In this document: piece by piece, positions 1 through 8,792 of the stretch
How positions within the stretch are numbered: the first letter of the stretch is position 1
How the letters are laid out: each line of letters starts with the position of its first letter
Source of the DNA: Mycobacterium sp. KBS0706
Lineage (GTDB): Bacteria > Pseudomonadota > Alphaproteobacteria > DSM-16000 > Inquilinaceae
Direction of reading: 5' to 3'
NCBI RefSeq assembly: GCF_005938675.2
Contig: NZ_VCCH02000015.1
Coordinates: forward strand, 1-64,000
DNA length: 64,000 nt
Position numbers and translations under genes: made by a program
Notes under the pieces: generated by a model
What the model saw: the letters and a program-made list of their open reading frames with translations, nothing else
The model's database searches: none
What the model was told of the DNA's origin: nothing

Positions 1-1
1 G

Positions 2-64
2 CTGCGCTATGCCGTCGAGGGGCTGCGGCGGGGTGGCTATGACAGCTCGATGAAGTGGGTGTAA
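2..64 (+). CDS. C-terminal end of an unidentified protein, cut by the window edge
   Basis: An open frame runs from the first bases to a TAA at 62-64 and reads LRYAVEGLRRGGYDSSMKWV at its end. It has no start in the window and 20 residues are too few to assign a family. The high-G+C codon use matches the rest of the chromosome rather than the low-G+C genes to its right, so it probably marks the left flank of that accessory pair. The 256 bases between this stop and the next gene's stop (321) hold no ORF I would trust and no clear terminator. Confidence 0.5.
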   Translation: MRYAVEGLRRGGYDSSMKWV

Positions 65-320
65 GGGGGGCGCCGGAGAGGGCGGCAGAGCACGGGTGTA
101 CGCGGCTTTAGCTGGACGGCGCGGCCGGTTTGTCCCCATTGCCGTCATTGGGAGTGTATCCAGAGCGCTCCGAACCGGTCATGCCGAATGCCGCGCGGGC
201 TACCGAATCCGGACGCTAGGGGAGCGGCCGATTCGTCCTCGAAGCGGAATCTGGTGCCACTTGGAATTACCTCCGAACGTACCTGTTCCCCTGCCTGCTT
301 GGCGTTTGCAACAAATGCAC

Positions 321-2240
321 CTAATGCGAGATGGCCGCGAGAGCCGCTTCGGCCTTTGAGATATGCGGCCAAAGCTGTGGAACTGCACGACAAAGCGCCT
401 TCAGGTGGTAACGAAGTCGCGTAGCTCCCTCCCGGCCGATCTCGCCATTGGCGATTTCGAAGAACCACTCGCCGACCGCTTTGCACCACTCCTCCAAATC
501 CGATCTAGAAGCACAGGCGGTAAGGGCAATTCGCATCTGATTCTCCGCGGCAGAGTCGATGACGCCGCGGCGGCGGAGAACTCGCGACAAGATGCGCACT
601 TCGTCGGCAAGCCCGCTATGCCGCGCCGAGGCGGCAATGATCGCGAGCCCCATTATGAGCGAAAAGCCGATGTCGGAATTCGGTTCCAACTCAAGTCGGT
701 ATTTTACCTTCCGAAGTAGGCCGGCGATGAGATCAACGGTCTCCGTGTCGAACCGAAACGCCAAGGAGAAGTTCACGACACTCGCGAAGACACGCGCCTC
801 AAGGGGCTTCTCGTCTTTCGGCTTGCGAAGCTCTTCCAGAAGGTCTTCCGGGAAAGGCAGCGAAGCGTCAATGCCGCCCTCGACAGGGCTCGGCGCGCAA
901 GCCAATGGATGAGAAGTCCGGCTCGGGAGATCGTTCTCGCCGTCTCCCAGCAAAAGAGTCTTGAGGGGGCCTTCCGGCAGAGTGTCTTTGTTTTCGTTGC
1001 CGGCAATTCGGGCTCGCATCAAGAGCTCGATCTGGAATTGCATCGCGCTTATCAGATCGGGAATACTGCGTGGCTCTTGCCTTAAATCGGCGAGCGCTTG
1101 AATGTAGAAGGGTTCGGCTCGCAAGCTTGCCCAACTGGAAGAGCCGCCGCCAGTTCCTCCGAGGGCAACGAGCTCTCGTTCGATCATAGACGCCTGCGCG
1201 CTCGCAGCGAGACGGCGCCAGAACGGGGGCTCGGAAGCGAAGAGGCGAGTGCGCGACAACTCTCCGTCCGCGAACACAAAGAGATTGGCGGTGAGGGCTA
1301 GTCGTCCGCTTTCGTCATCGGGATCCTCGTCTCGTATCCGCTCTAGCATCCGAACCAATATGGGCTCGAGGGCAGGAAAGCTTTTCAAGGACCGGATGCC
1401 GATCTCGATGCCGGCAATTTGCGAAAAGAGATCGCCTTGCTCCAATAGCCAGGCGAAGAAAGCTTCGACATCTGCAGCGGGGCGTTCCGAGATATCGATC
1501 AGCGCGCTGAGTCTCGGATTGGCGCAAAGCAAGAGGCACTGAGCGAGGCCTCGCGCGAAATCCCATTTTAACAGCCGGACGATCTGCCCTTTTGCATTGC
1601 CAGCCGCATAGGCGTCGACATTGGTCGCCTCACCGCGTTCTCCGATAAGGCCTCTGTAGTAGCTCGCCTTTCCGGGCACGATCACCGAAACTTGGCCGTC
1701 CGGCACGATGAGCTCGCCCCGCATTCGAGCCGCAACGGATTGCGGCGTTAGTTTGAGCTCGTCGGTTAGCGCATGCATCTCGTCTTCGCTGAGTGGGCCC
1801 TTTTCGATCTTCTCCCTCCAGTTCTCGATCGCGCTGGTGGGAAGATTGGCGGCCGCGACATCGCCTTCGAAGTAGGCCAATCGTACGCCGCGATCCTCGG
1901 CGAGCATCCAAAACGGAGGCAGGCGGTGACGCGCTTCGCCGAGCGTTAGGAAGAGCTCAGGTTTAGCGCCCGGTTCGATTGATACTTCGACAGGGTCTCC
2001 CTCGACAGGCTTCACAAGCACCGAGGATTCCGGCCCTTTGAAGAGGGTCCGGATTGCTGGGAACAACTGGGAGCCGCGGAATGCAATCCCAAGTCCATTG
2101 AGGGTGAGCACCGAATCGACCGTTAAACCGTACCTCGAGCGGAAACTCTCGGATTGAGAGATATCTCGCCGAATGGACTTCGGGAACAACCTAAGCAGCT
2201 TCAGGGCAACAGGACCGCGGAGGTCAGGCTTGCTCGTCAT
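321..2240 (-). CDS. Unknown 639-residue protein, second gene of the nuclease/PIN pair
   Basis: I do not recognise a family. The protein is soluble in appearance, with no signal peptide or membrane segment, and looks mostly helical in its C-terminal third (about residues 480-639). A glycine/serine stretch lies near residue 365 (GGTGGGSSS), and a Pro/Glu/Lys-rich segment around residues 440-475 may be a linker. The start at 2240 is supported by GGAGGA five bases upstream. The ATG lies inside the end of the 1529-residue gene, overlapping it by 17 bases, so the two are translationally coupled and very likely act together. Its G+C is lower than the dcw genes. It could be a specificity, sensor or inhibitor partner of the nuclease protein, but nothing in the sequence decides between these. 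Confidence 0.85.
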   Translation of the reverse strand: MTSKPDLRGPVALKLLRLFPKSIRRDISQSESFRSRYGLTVDSVLTLNGLGIAFRGSQLFPAIRTLFKGPESSVLVKPVEGDPVEVSIEPGAKPELFLTLGEARHRLPPFWMLAEDRGVRLAYFEGDVAAANLPTSAIENWREKIEKGPLSEDEMHALTDELKLTPQSVAARMRGELIVPDGQVSVIVPGKASYYRGLIGERGEATNVDAYAAGNAKGQIVRLLKWDFARGLAQCLLLCANPRLSALIDISERPAADVEAFFAWLLEQGDLFSQIAGIEIGIRSLKSFPALEPILVRMLERIRDEDPDDESGRLALTANLFVFADGELSRTRLFASEPPFWRRLAASAQASMIERELVALGGTGGGSSSWASLRAEPFYIQALADLRQEPRSIPDLISAMQFQIELLMRARIAGNENKDTLPEGPLKTLLLGDGENDLPSRTSHPLACAPSPVEGGIDASLPFPEDLLEELRKPKDEKPLEARVFASVVNFSLAFRFDTETVDLIAGLLRKVKYRLELEPNSDIGFSLIMGLAIIAASARHSGLADEVRILSRVLRRRGVIDSAAENQMRIALTACASRSDLEEWCKAVGEWFFEIANGEIGREGATRLRYHLKALCRAVPQLWPHISKAEAALAAISH

Positions 2241-5200
2241 CGTCTCCTCCTTCGGAGGTGCGGGCGACCTGTTGCTCTACAATCTCGCTGATGGACGTGA
2301 GAAGCCCGGCGTACGATTCCGGCTGCTCTTCTTCGAAGCCCTCCAGCACGGCGCTCTCGAGCCAATCCCAGTACCGCGCTCGGACCCCATCGTCCGTCGT
2401 CGGGAGGATCAAAAGCATGAGGACTTGCCTGCGGTATCGCTCGATCGCGCCGAGCCCAGTCGTGACAGACCTATGTGCCCAGCCGCGCGCATCGAAAAAT
2501 TCAAGAAGCCAACTAGATCTGGCGCGCGCCTTCTCGTCCGGAACGGATTCCTGCCACTGGCTGCGCAAAGCCGCCGTTGCCTCTTGCGTCAGAGTATCGA
2601 GCCAGACGCCTTCGCTAGGCAACTGAAGACCGTCGGTCATTCTCGCCAGAACGATGCTTTCACGGATGGCTCTGAGTTCGGCCGTCTCCTGAACTAGGCC
2701 GTCGACAACGGGGGCGGCATCCAAGAGCGCGGCGAGTTCGCCCGGACGTAGCGGAACGAAAAGCATGCCTGCCTGCCGAATGACTGTCAGGCCTTCTGTC
2801 AGTTCTTCGGAGGTGAGGTCCCCGCTTCCGGTCATCGTTGCGAGCAGATCGATTGACGTCGCGATGGGGTAGGTCTCGTGCGTCTCGAACCGATTCACAA
2901 ATCGATCGTCGACGATCAGAGCGTCGATCTCAGAGCGCCCAGCAAGGAGTAGGCGGCTGGGATGCAGATCGAAATCCTCATCATCGTCCTCTGCCGGCAG
3001 CAATCGACCAAGGCCCACCTTTCCGGATGCGATCCCGTCGCGCAGGGCGACTTGCAATTCCTCGACCAAACGCCGGGCGTCATCTGCCGAGGCATCGTAG
3101 CTGACGAGCTCATTCGCACGATCGACTTCGGACGAGGTTACAAAGACCTTAAACCCAGCCATTGGCAGGCGCGACAGCAGGCTCAGATGCTGAAGGAAGG
3201 ATAGCGCAACATCGTCCAGGTAGAGCGTGGCACCCGGTTGCACGACCGGATTGTGAGGCCAAGCCTGCTCGTGAAGGCGCAAGTATGTGTTGGCGTTCGC
3301 ACTCTCGACGTCGGAGAGATGCCCGCTGAGTTTGAGCGCCGCGAGCACATCGCCCACGCCGGCAAAAAACGTCTCGTACCCTGAAATATCCGCAGTCTCT
3401 TCGAGAAGAGAACCGAGTTTGGGAAGAGGCGCGGGCCGGACCACGAGCTTCTGCGACTTGTCTTGTTCGTCGAGCATCTGGGCAGCAACGAGATATTCCG
3501 CGATGTCATCTCCAACTCGTAACTCCAGCTCTTGCGGTGGAATCGTGCGTTCGAATCGGTGCACTTGATTTGCATCGATGAGCTGCTTTACCTCTCGCGC
3601 TCTTCGCAGCTGGCTCGGCTGATGGAACGCCAGTTTATCGCGCTCTTCGAAGAGCCAGTTGAGCGTCGTATGAGCGATTGTGACACTGCCCGCCCAGGCC
3701 AGGAACTCTCGAAGCCTGCCCGTTAGGCTGAGCGTAAGGAGACTTGTTAGATCGATCGCAACGCGTTTGCCCACATTCGACCGCACAGGCTTCGTGCCGC
3801 CGAAAGCGAAGATCGGAGACCGCCTCCGAGGATCCGTTTGGCGTAAGTTGCTCAGAGCGGGGCGCAAGAACACATCGAGGAGCGTGCGGCGGGCGACCTT
3901 TGCAGCAGCAAAGAGAGGAGCCTCTCCGAGAACGACGAGGTCCCAAGTCCGATCCATCCGCTCATCCCAATCGGGCTGCAGGTCCAATAGCTCCCGAATA
4001 TCCATCCGCCGAACCGGACCGTCTTCGCCCGACGCAGCGATAGCTCCCTCCAGCCAGCCGTGAATTTCTGCTACGTTTTCCCAGCCTGCCGAGCACGCCG
4101 TGGAATAGGACGCTGAAAGGATGTCGGCATTACCGTTCGCTTTGCTCGCAGCTTCGCGAACCAACTCTTGCGATCGAGCCGCGGCCCCGATCCGTTGGGC
4201 CAGCACACCGGCGCGCAGCAGTTCCGTGGCGTCTCGCCTCTCGCGATTCTGCCATTCGGTTTCGACAAAGGTGTTGAGCGAGCTCCAATCGCCGGATGCA
4301 ACCGCGATGTTCATCGCAAGGTGACGGTCGTTTTGAATGTCCCGTCCGGCGCGAAGCTTATCTAAGCCGGACTTAGCTTCGCCAAGTCTGCCAAGGCGGT
4401 AGTTGGCCCACGCCACCGTCGCGCCAATTTTCAGAGATGCGGCGACGATCTCTGGATACGTATCCGCAAACGCAACGATCGTATCGTCGGCATTTGTCTC
4501 ATAGAGAGCGAAGGTATAGGTTTCGGCGCTGGGAAGGTCTTTGATCTGCTCGAAGAGAATACCCGCAAATGCGGCAAGCTTCGTAAAGTCCCGAGTATGT
4601 TCTAGCTCGCGTACGAGGTTGAGAAGGGCGGGGACTGTTGGGTTCGCTCGATACTCCGTCTCCCGAAGTGCGGCGACGTCGGCGCCGGTTGCCCCCTCGA
4701 CAAGATTGCGCAATGTCGTGAGAGCGCTTGGCTGAATATCTTTGCCTTCCAGCAGGGCGAGCTTCGATTGAGCCTCTTCCGTGCGTCCCGCTTTGACGAG
4801 GGATTCGATCTCAATCGAGGTCAAGAAGTCCGACCGATAATATTCTAAGAGCTGATCACGATGCCGATCGATATAGGTGGCAACGTCAGGCGCTTTTCGG
4901 CGCAGCGCCACCTCAAATCGAGCAACTGCCGCGTCGAGCGACTTTCCGCCCGTGAGAGCTGTTGCCCGCTCGATATCCTCTTCAACGGCTTGCAGGTTCA
5001 GGTCGAGACCGAAGGCAAAAGCGAGCGGTATTCGACGAAGTCTAACCTTCTCGTCGGCCATGCTCCCTTGTAGATCCTCAAGAGCCTTTTCGACGAACGA
5101 TGGGTCGCGCAGTTGCAACCACAGCGCTCTATCGGCCGCAATCGATGCGGTCTGCTTGGCACCGAGAGGTCCGAACGCGGCCGCAGCCCTTTTGTAGTAG

Positions 5201-6813
5201 CCGATCGCTTTCGCACGATCCGCCATCGCCTGAGTATCTTCGGCCAATGGGAAATCGGCCGGATAGGGAGGCAGTGGCGGCTGGAGCGCATCTCGAAGAT
5301 CAGGATGGACTGTCCGCTCGAGATACGCGGTCGCGGAAAGAACCAGGAGCGCGGGGGTCGTCGCGAAGTCCGCCTCTCCAAGCGCATCGACGACCATAAT
5401 CGCGGACTCAACGTCGCCCGCAGTGAGATGCATACCGAGAATTCGGAACTTGCCGTCAGGATGAAATCTGTCGAGCGACAGACCGGCTCTTTCCAGCCAT
5501 TGAAGGCCTTCTACCGGCGAAAGTTTGTGGGCGGCTACGATGAGCGAGGCCGCAAGAGACGCCGGCGTGTTGAGAGGCTCCAGAGCGGCGAGCGCCTTCG
5601 CCCTTTCGCCGTTCTGAGAGAAGGCTTCGACGAACGCGCCCGCAATCGCCGTCTCTTCGCTGGGGCCGAACGCTTGGGCTTTCGATAAAGCATGTCGCGC
5701 CTTTTCGTGATCGACTGTCGCGAGAATTCGCGCGCACCAGGCAAAGATCGATTGGCGGACGCTTGACGAGCCGGCAGTAAGCTCGCCGGTATCGACGGCC
5801 GTTAGAAGCGAATTGCACGCAGCCGTTGCATCGAACCCTGCCGCGAACCGTGCTTGCCGCAGTTCGCGAAGGCGGCTCTCCGCAAAATTGGTGACAACCG
5901 AGTTTTCTGCCGGAGTTCCGGAAATCGCGCGGACGATCTCGCGCTGGCCAGCCAAAATTGTTTGCGTGGTTGCACTTATGTCCGCCTGCGTTTCCAGAAG
6001 GCCTTTCGCAGGGGACTTCATAAGAAGCCCATCTGCGGCAAGGGACGCTCGAAGGCTTTCACCATCGAGGCGGCCTCTCACCTTCATCGCATTTTGGCAG
6101 TCGCGCTCGATCGCCTTGAACGCGGCAGGAGCCTCGTCTGGAAGCTCAAGCAGGCCCTTGAGTCCAACTTCTGCAAGCTCGCGCTGCGGACCACTGAAAT
6201 CGTATTCGATCACATGAATGAATTTAAGGACTGCCTCGAGATCAAGATCGGCCGGTGCGCCGTGTGCATCGAAAGCCGAACGCATCAACGTCTTGAAGGA
6301 TGCCAGGAGTTTCTGCTTTGCGTCCGTGAGCGTTGCGGTCGATTGCATCCTCACCGCATCGAGTGCTTTTACGAGGTCCACCTTTATTGGGCCGGACGTT
6401 TCGTATCCGACCGCAAGAAGCATCGCGTCCTTGCCGCCGACGAGAGGGCGATCCCACCCTCTGTCGCCTTCGCCGTCTTTGGTTAGCAGCCATAGACGTG
6501 CGAACTCATCGCAAGTTTTCCCCAATTCGCTCGTCAGAACGAATCGGCCCGTAAGTGAGTTTTTCGATTGGATGAACACCCATCCGCCTGCATCGGTTTC
6601 GATTACGACATCGTCGACTGGCACTTCGGTTTCGAAACGGATCGCGTTCGGTTTGGCAGCACCTAATCCGAGCCGCTTATCCAACGCGCCAGCGGTCAAA
6701 AGCCGGACCGCAATCGATGCGGCGACCGAGGCTTGCATAGTGATGCCGCCGGCGGGTGCATTCCCACCGCCCTTCGCCAGCAAACTCGCGCTGTTGGTTA
6801 CCTTTTTGGCCAT
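2224..6813 (-). CDS. Giant putative conflict protein: PD-(D/E)xK-like domain, helical repeats, PIN-like domain
   Basis: This 1529-residue protein appears to carry two nuclease signatures. Residues about 20-90 contain GG at 22-23, Gln27, Glu61/Glu63, the pair Asp67-Asp68 and then Q-x-K at 82-84 after a short beta strand. This spacing resembles the PD-(D/E)xK domain of DUF4297/Cap4-type proteins. Residues about 330-940 are a long series of Ala/Leu-rich helix pairs, likely TPR-like. Residues about 1016-1310 look like a PIN fold: AIDLTSLL with Asp1021, LYLDDVAL with Asp1200/1201, VTSSEVDR with Glu1229, and DALIVDDR with Asp1297 and Asp1302/1303. No membrane segment or NTPase Walker motif is seen. 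The partner gene starts inside its 3' end. I infer a two-gene defence or toxin-like system; the domain calls rest on motifs read by eye. Confidence 0.8.
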   Translation of the reverse strand: MAKKVTNSASLLAKGGGNAPAGGITMQASVAASIAVRLLTAGALDKRLGLGAAKPNAIRFETEVPVDDVVIETDAGGWVFIQSKNSLTGRFVLTSELGKTCDEFARLWLLTKDGEGDRGWDRPLVGGKDAMLLAVGYETSGPIKVDLVKALDAVRMQSTATLTDAKQKLLASFKTLMRSAFDAHGAPADLDLEAVLKFIHVIEYDFSGPQRELAEVGLKGLLELPDEAPAAFKAIERDCQNAMKVRGRLDGESLRASLAADGLLMKSPAKGLLETQADISATTQTILAGQREIVRAISGTPAENSVVTNFAESRLRELRQARFAAGFDATAACNSLLTAVDTGELTAGSSSVRQSIFAWCARILATVDHEKARHALSKAQAFGPSEETAIAGAFVEAFSQNGERAKALAALEPLNTPASLAASLIVAAHKLSPVEGLQWLERAGLSLDRFHPDGKFRILGMHLTAGDVESAIMVVDALGEADFATTPALLVLSATAYLERTVHPDLRDALQPPLPPYPADFPLAEDTQAMADRAKAIGYYKRAAAAFGPLGAKQTASIAADRALWLQLRDPSFVEKALEDLQGSMADEKVRLRRIPLAFAFGLDLNLQAVEEDIERATALTGGKSLDAAVARFEVALRRKAPDVATYIDRHRDQLLEYYRSDFLTSIEIESLVKAGRTEEAQSKLALLEGKDIQPSALTTLRNLVEGATGADVAALRETEYRANPTVPALLNLVRELEHTRDFTKLAAFAGILFEQIKDLPSAETYTFALYETNADDTIVAFADTYPEIVAASLKIGATVAWANYRLGRLGEAKSGLDKLRAGRDIQNDRHLAMNIAVASGDWSSLNTFVETEWQNRERRDATELLRAGVLAQRIGAAARSQELVREAASKANGNADILSASYSTACSAGWENVAEIHGWLEGAIAASGEDGPVRRMDIRELLDLQPDWDERMDRTWDLVVLGEAPLFAAAKVARRTLLDVFLRPALSNLRQTDPRRRSPIFAFGGTKPVRSNVGKRVAIDLTSLLTLSLTGRLREFLAWAGSVTIAHTTLNWLFEERDKLAFHQPSQLRRAREVKQLIDANQVHRFERTIPPQELELRVGDDIAEYLVAAQMLDEQDKSQKLVVRPAPLPKLGSLLEETADISGYETFFAGVGDVLAALKLSGHLSDVESANANTYLRLHEQAWPHNPVVQPGATLYLDDVALSFLQHLSLLSRLPMAGFKVFVTSSEVDRANELVSYDASADDARRLVEELQVALRDGIASGKVGLGRLLPAEDDDEDFDLHPSRLLLAGRSEIDALIVDDRFVNRFETHETYPIATSIDLLATMTGSGDLTSEELTEGLTVIRQAGMLFVPLRPGELAALLDAAPVVDGLVQETAELRAIRESIVLARMTDGLQLPSEGVWLDTLTQEATAALRSQWQESVPDEKARARSSWLLEFFDARGWAHRSVTTGLGAIERYRRQVLMLLILPTTDDGVRARYWDWLESAVLEGFEEEQPESYAGLLTSISEIVEQQVARTSEGGDDDEQA

Positions 6814-6828
6814 CGTCTACTCGTTTAG

Positions 6829-6856
6829 AGCCCGAGTTGCCGCGAAGGCTCGGGTC
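6829..6856 (-). promoter_or_regulatory. Hairpin in the leader of the nuclease/PIN gene
   Basis: CCCGAG (6831-6836) and CTCGGG (6849-6854) form an inverted repeat with a 12-base loop, 18 bases upstream of the ATG at 6813. The promoter of the two-gene unit must lie in about 100 bases between this start and the ftsZ terminator, unless there is readthrough from the dcw operon. The Shine-Dalgarno sequence at 6813 is poor, so the hairpin could affect translation or be an operator; this is inference. Confidence 0.3.
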
Positions 6857-6916
6857 TAGCCCTGCAACATAGGACTGAATCGCCGAATGCGAGGAGACCC
6901 TGCGACCACAGCATAG

Positions 6917-6945
6917 AAAAAAGCCGCCCGCTGGAGGCGGGCGGC
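6917..6945 (-). terminator. Rho-independent terminator of the dcw operon
   Basis: On the minus strand a perfect 9-bp stem, GCCGCCCGC and GCGGGCGGC with a 5-base loop, is followed by six T. It lies 73 bases after the ftsZ stop codon and separates the division cluster from the accessory pair downstream. Confidence 0.9.
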
Positions 6946-6963
6946 CGAGGCACATGAAAATTC

Positions 6964-6996
6964 CCACCGGCCGCGAGGGGAGCATGCGGCCGGTGG
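6964..6996 (-). terminator. Second hairpin after ftsZ
   Basis: A perfect 11-bp inverted repeat (6964-6974 and 6986-6996) with an 11-base loop sits between the ftsZ stop and the strong terminator. Only a weak T-rich tract (GAATTTTC) follows it on the minus strand, so it is either a leaky first terminator or a 3'-end stabilising structure. Confidence 0.55.
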
Positions 6997-7017
6997 CAGA
7001 AGCGGCAGGATCGCGGC

Positions 7018-8682
7018 CTAGTTCGCCTGGCGGCGGAGGAAGGCCGGGATGTCGAGCGCGTCCTCGTCGCTGCGCGGCAGCGGGGCACGGCCGGCATCGA
7101 TCGCCAGGCGCTGCTGCGCCACCGGACGCGGCGCCTCGGGCGCCCGCGGCGGCTCGGCGGCGGCGCGCGGCGCCGGCTCCTGACGCAGCGTCGGCGCCTG
7201 ATGCGCTTCGGGCAGCGGCTGCTCCTCTTCCCGCAGCAGGCCGGTCACCCGCCGGAACAGGCCCAGCTTCTTGCGCCCCTCGGCCGGCGCGGCGGCAGCC
7301 GCCTCGACCGGGCGCTGGGCCGCCGGCTGCGGTGCGGCCATCGGGGCCGGACGCGCCGCCATGACGCCGGGACGCGCGCCCGCCGACATTCCCGGGGCCC
7401 GGGCCGCGGCCTGCTGCACCGCCGGCTCCTGAACTTCGTCCACCGCCGGCTCGGCCTGATCCTCGGCCGCGTAGTCCGGCTCGGGCTCCACCTCGGCCGG
7501 GGCCTGCGCCGCCGGGGCCTGCTCGACCGGGGCCGGAGCGACCGGCTTCGGCGCCGGCTGGGCCATGGCGAAGCGCTGCGGCGTCACCGCCGCCGGACGG
7601 GCCGGCATCATCGGCTGCGGCGCCGGGGTCGCTGCCGGCTGCTGCGGCTTGGCGCGGTCGGCGCCGCCCGGCAGCGTGGTGGTGCTGTAGGTCTGCGGCC
7701 GCTGCGCCTGGTTGATCGCCATGTCGATGCCGGTGGCGACGACCGACACCCGGACCTTGCCCTCCATGCTCTCGTCGAAGGTCGAGCCGAAGATGATGTT
7801 GGCGTCGGGGTCGACCTCGTCGCGGATGCGGTTGGTCGCCTCGTCGACCTCGTACAGGGTCATGTCGAGGCCGCCCGTGATGTTGATCAGGACGCCCTTG
7901 GCCCCCTTCATCGAGATGTCGTCGAGCAGCGGGTTCGAGATCGCGGCCTCGGCGGCGCTGATCGAGCGGCGCTCGCCCTCGGCCTCGCCGGTGCCCATCA
8001 TCGCCTTGCCCATCTCCGCCATCACGGTGCGGATGTCGGCGAAGTCGAGATTGATCAGGCCCGGCTGGACCATCAGGTCGGTGACGCCGCGCACGCCCGA
8101 ATGCAGCACCTCGTCCGCCATCCGGAAGGCGTCCGCGAAGGTCGTCTTCTCATTGGCGATGCGGAACAGGTTCTGGTTCGGGATGATGATCAGGGTGTCG
8201 ACATACTGCTGCAGCTCCTGCAGCCCCTGCTCGGCCATGCGCATGCGGTGCGCGCCCTCGAAGTGGAAGGGCTTGGTCACCACGCCGACGGTCAGGATGC
8301 CCTGCTCGCGCGCCGCCCGGGCGATCACCGGTGCCGCGCCGGTGCCGGTGCCGCCGCCCATGCCGGCGGTGATGAACACCATGTGGGCGCCGTCGAGATG
8401 GGCGACGATGTGCTCCATCGCCTCCTCGGCCGAGGCCCGGCCGATATCGGGCCGCGACCCGGCGCCGAGGCCCTGGGTCAGCCCGGCGCCGAGCTGGATC
8501 CGCTTCTGCGCCGCCGAGCCGGCCAGCGCCTGCGCGTCGGTGTTGGCCACCACGAATTCGACCCCGGCCAGGTTGGCCCGGATCATGTTGTTGACGGCGT
8601 TGCCGCCGGCGCCGCCGACGCCAACCACGGTGATCCGCGGCTGGAGGCTGATGTCGCCCTGCGGAATGCTGAGATTGATCAT
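7018..8682 (-). CDS. ftsZ: Cell division protein FtsZ
   Basis: FtsZ is the tubulin-like GTPase that forms the cytokinetic ring. The nucleotide-binding start [13 protein letters not shown] lies at residues 21-33 and the T-loop GGGTGTG at 109-115. The GTPase core ends near residue 320. A disordered linker of about 200 residues rich in Pro, Ala and Glu follows, then the C-terminal peptide [10 protein letters not shown] that binds FtsA and other partners. The 554 residues are long for the family because of the linker, as in many alphaproteobacteria. AGGGGAG eight bases upstream supports the start. It is the last gene of the dcw operon; lpxC, often next, is not there. Confidence 0.98.
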   Translation of the reverse strand: MINLSIPQGDISLQPRITVVGVGGAGGNAVNNMIRANLAGVEFVVANTDAQALAGSAAQKRIQLGAGLTQGLGAGSRPDIGRASAEEAMEHIVAHLDGAHMVFITAGMGGGTGTGAAPVIARAAREQGILTVGVVTKPFHFEGAHRMRMAEQGLQELQQYVDTLIIIPNQNLFRIANEKTTFADAFRMADEVLHSGVRGVTDLMVQPGLINLDFADIRTVMAEMGKAMMGTGEAEGERRSISAAEAAISNPLLDDISMKGAKGVLINITGGLDMTLYEVDEATNRIRDEVDPDANIIFGSTFDESMEGKVRVSVVATGIDMAINQAQRPQTYSTTTLPGGADRAKPQQPAATPAPQPMMPARPAAVTPQRFAMAQPAPKPVAPAPVEQAPAAQAPAEVEPEPDYAAEDQAEPAVDEVQEPAVQQAAARAPGMSAGARPGVMAARPAPMAAPQPAAQRPVEAAAAAPAEGRKKLGLFRRVTGLLREEEQPLPEAHQAPTLRQEPAPRAAAEPPRAPEAPRPVAQQRLAIDAGRAPLPRSDEDALDIPAFLRRQAN

Positions 8683-8792
8683 GTCGATGCTCCCCTACTG
8701 TCCCCTATTCACCCTGCCGCTTTCCATCCGTCCGGTCCGTGCTCCCGGCATCGCCCCGGATGGTCGGGCGTGCCGGGTTGATTGGCCTTCGA

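Noticed and set aside
96..359. 87-codon plus-strand ORF left of the 639-residue gene
   Set aside because: Arg/Pro-rich, no ribosome site, and overlaps the end of a better gene.
8683..8792. CtrA-type TTAA-N7-TTAA site in the ftsA-ftsZ gap
   Set aside because: No such pair exists in this interval.
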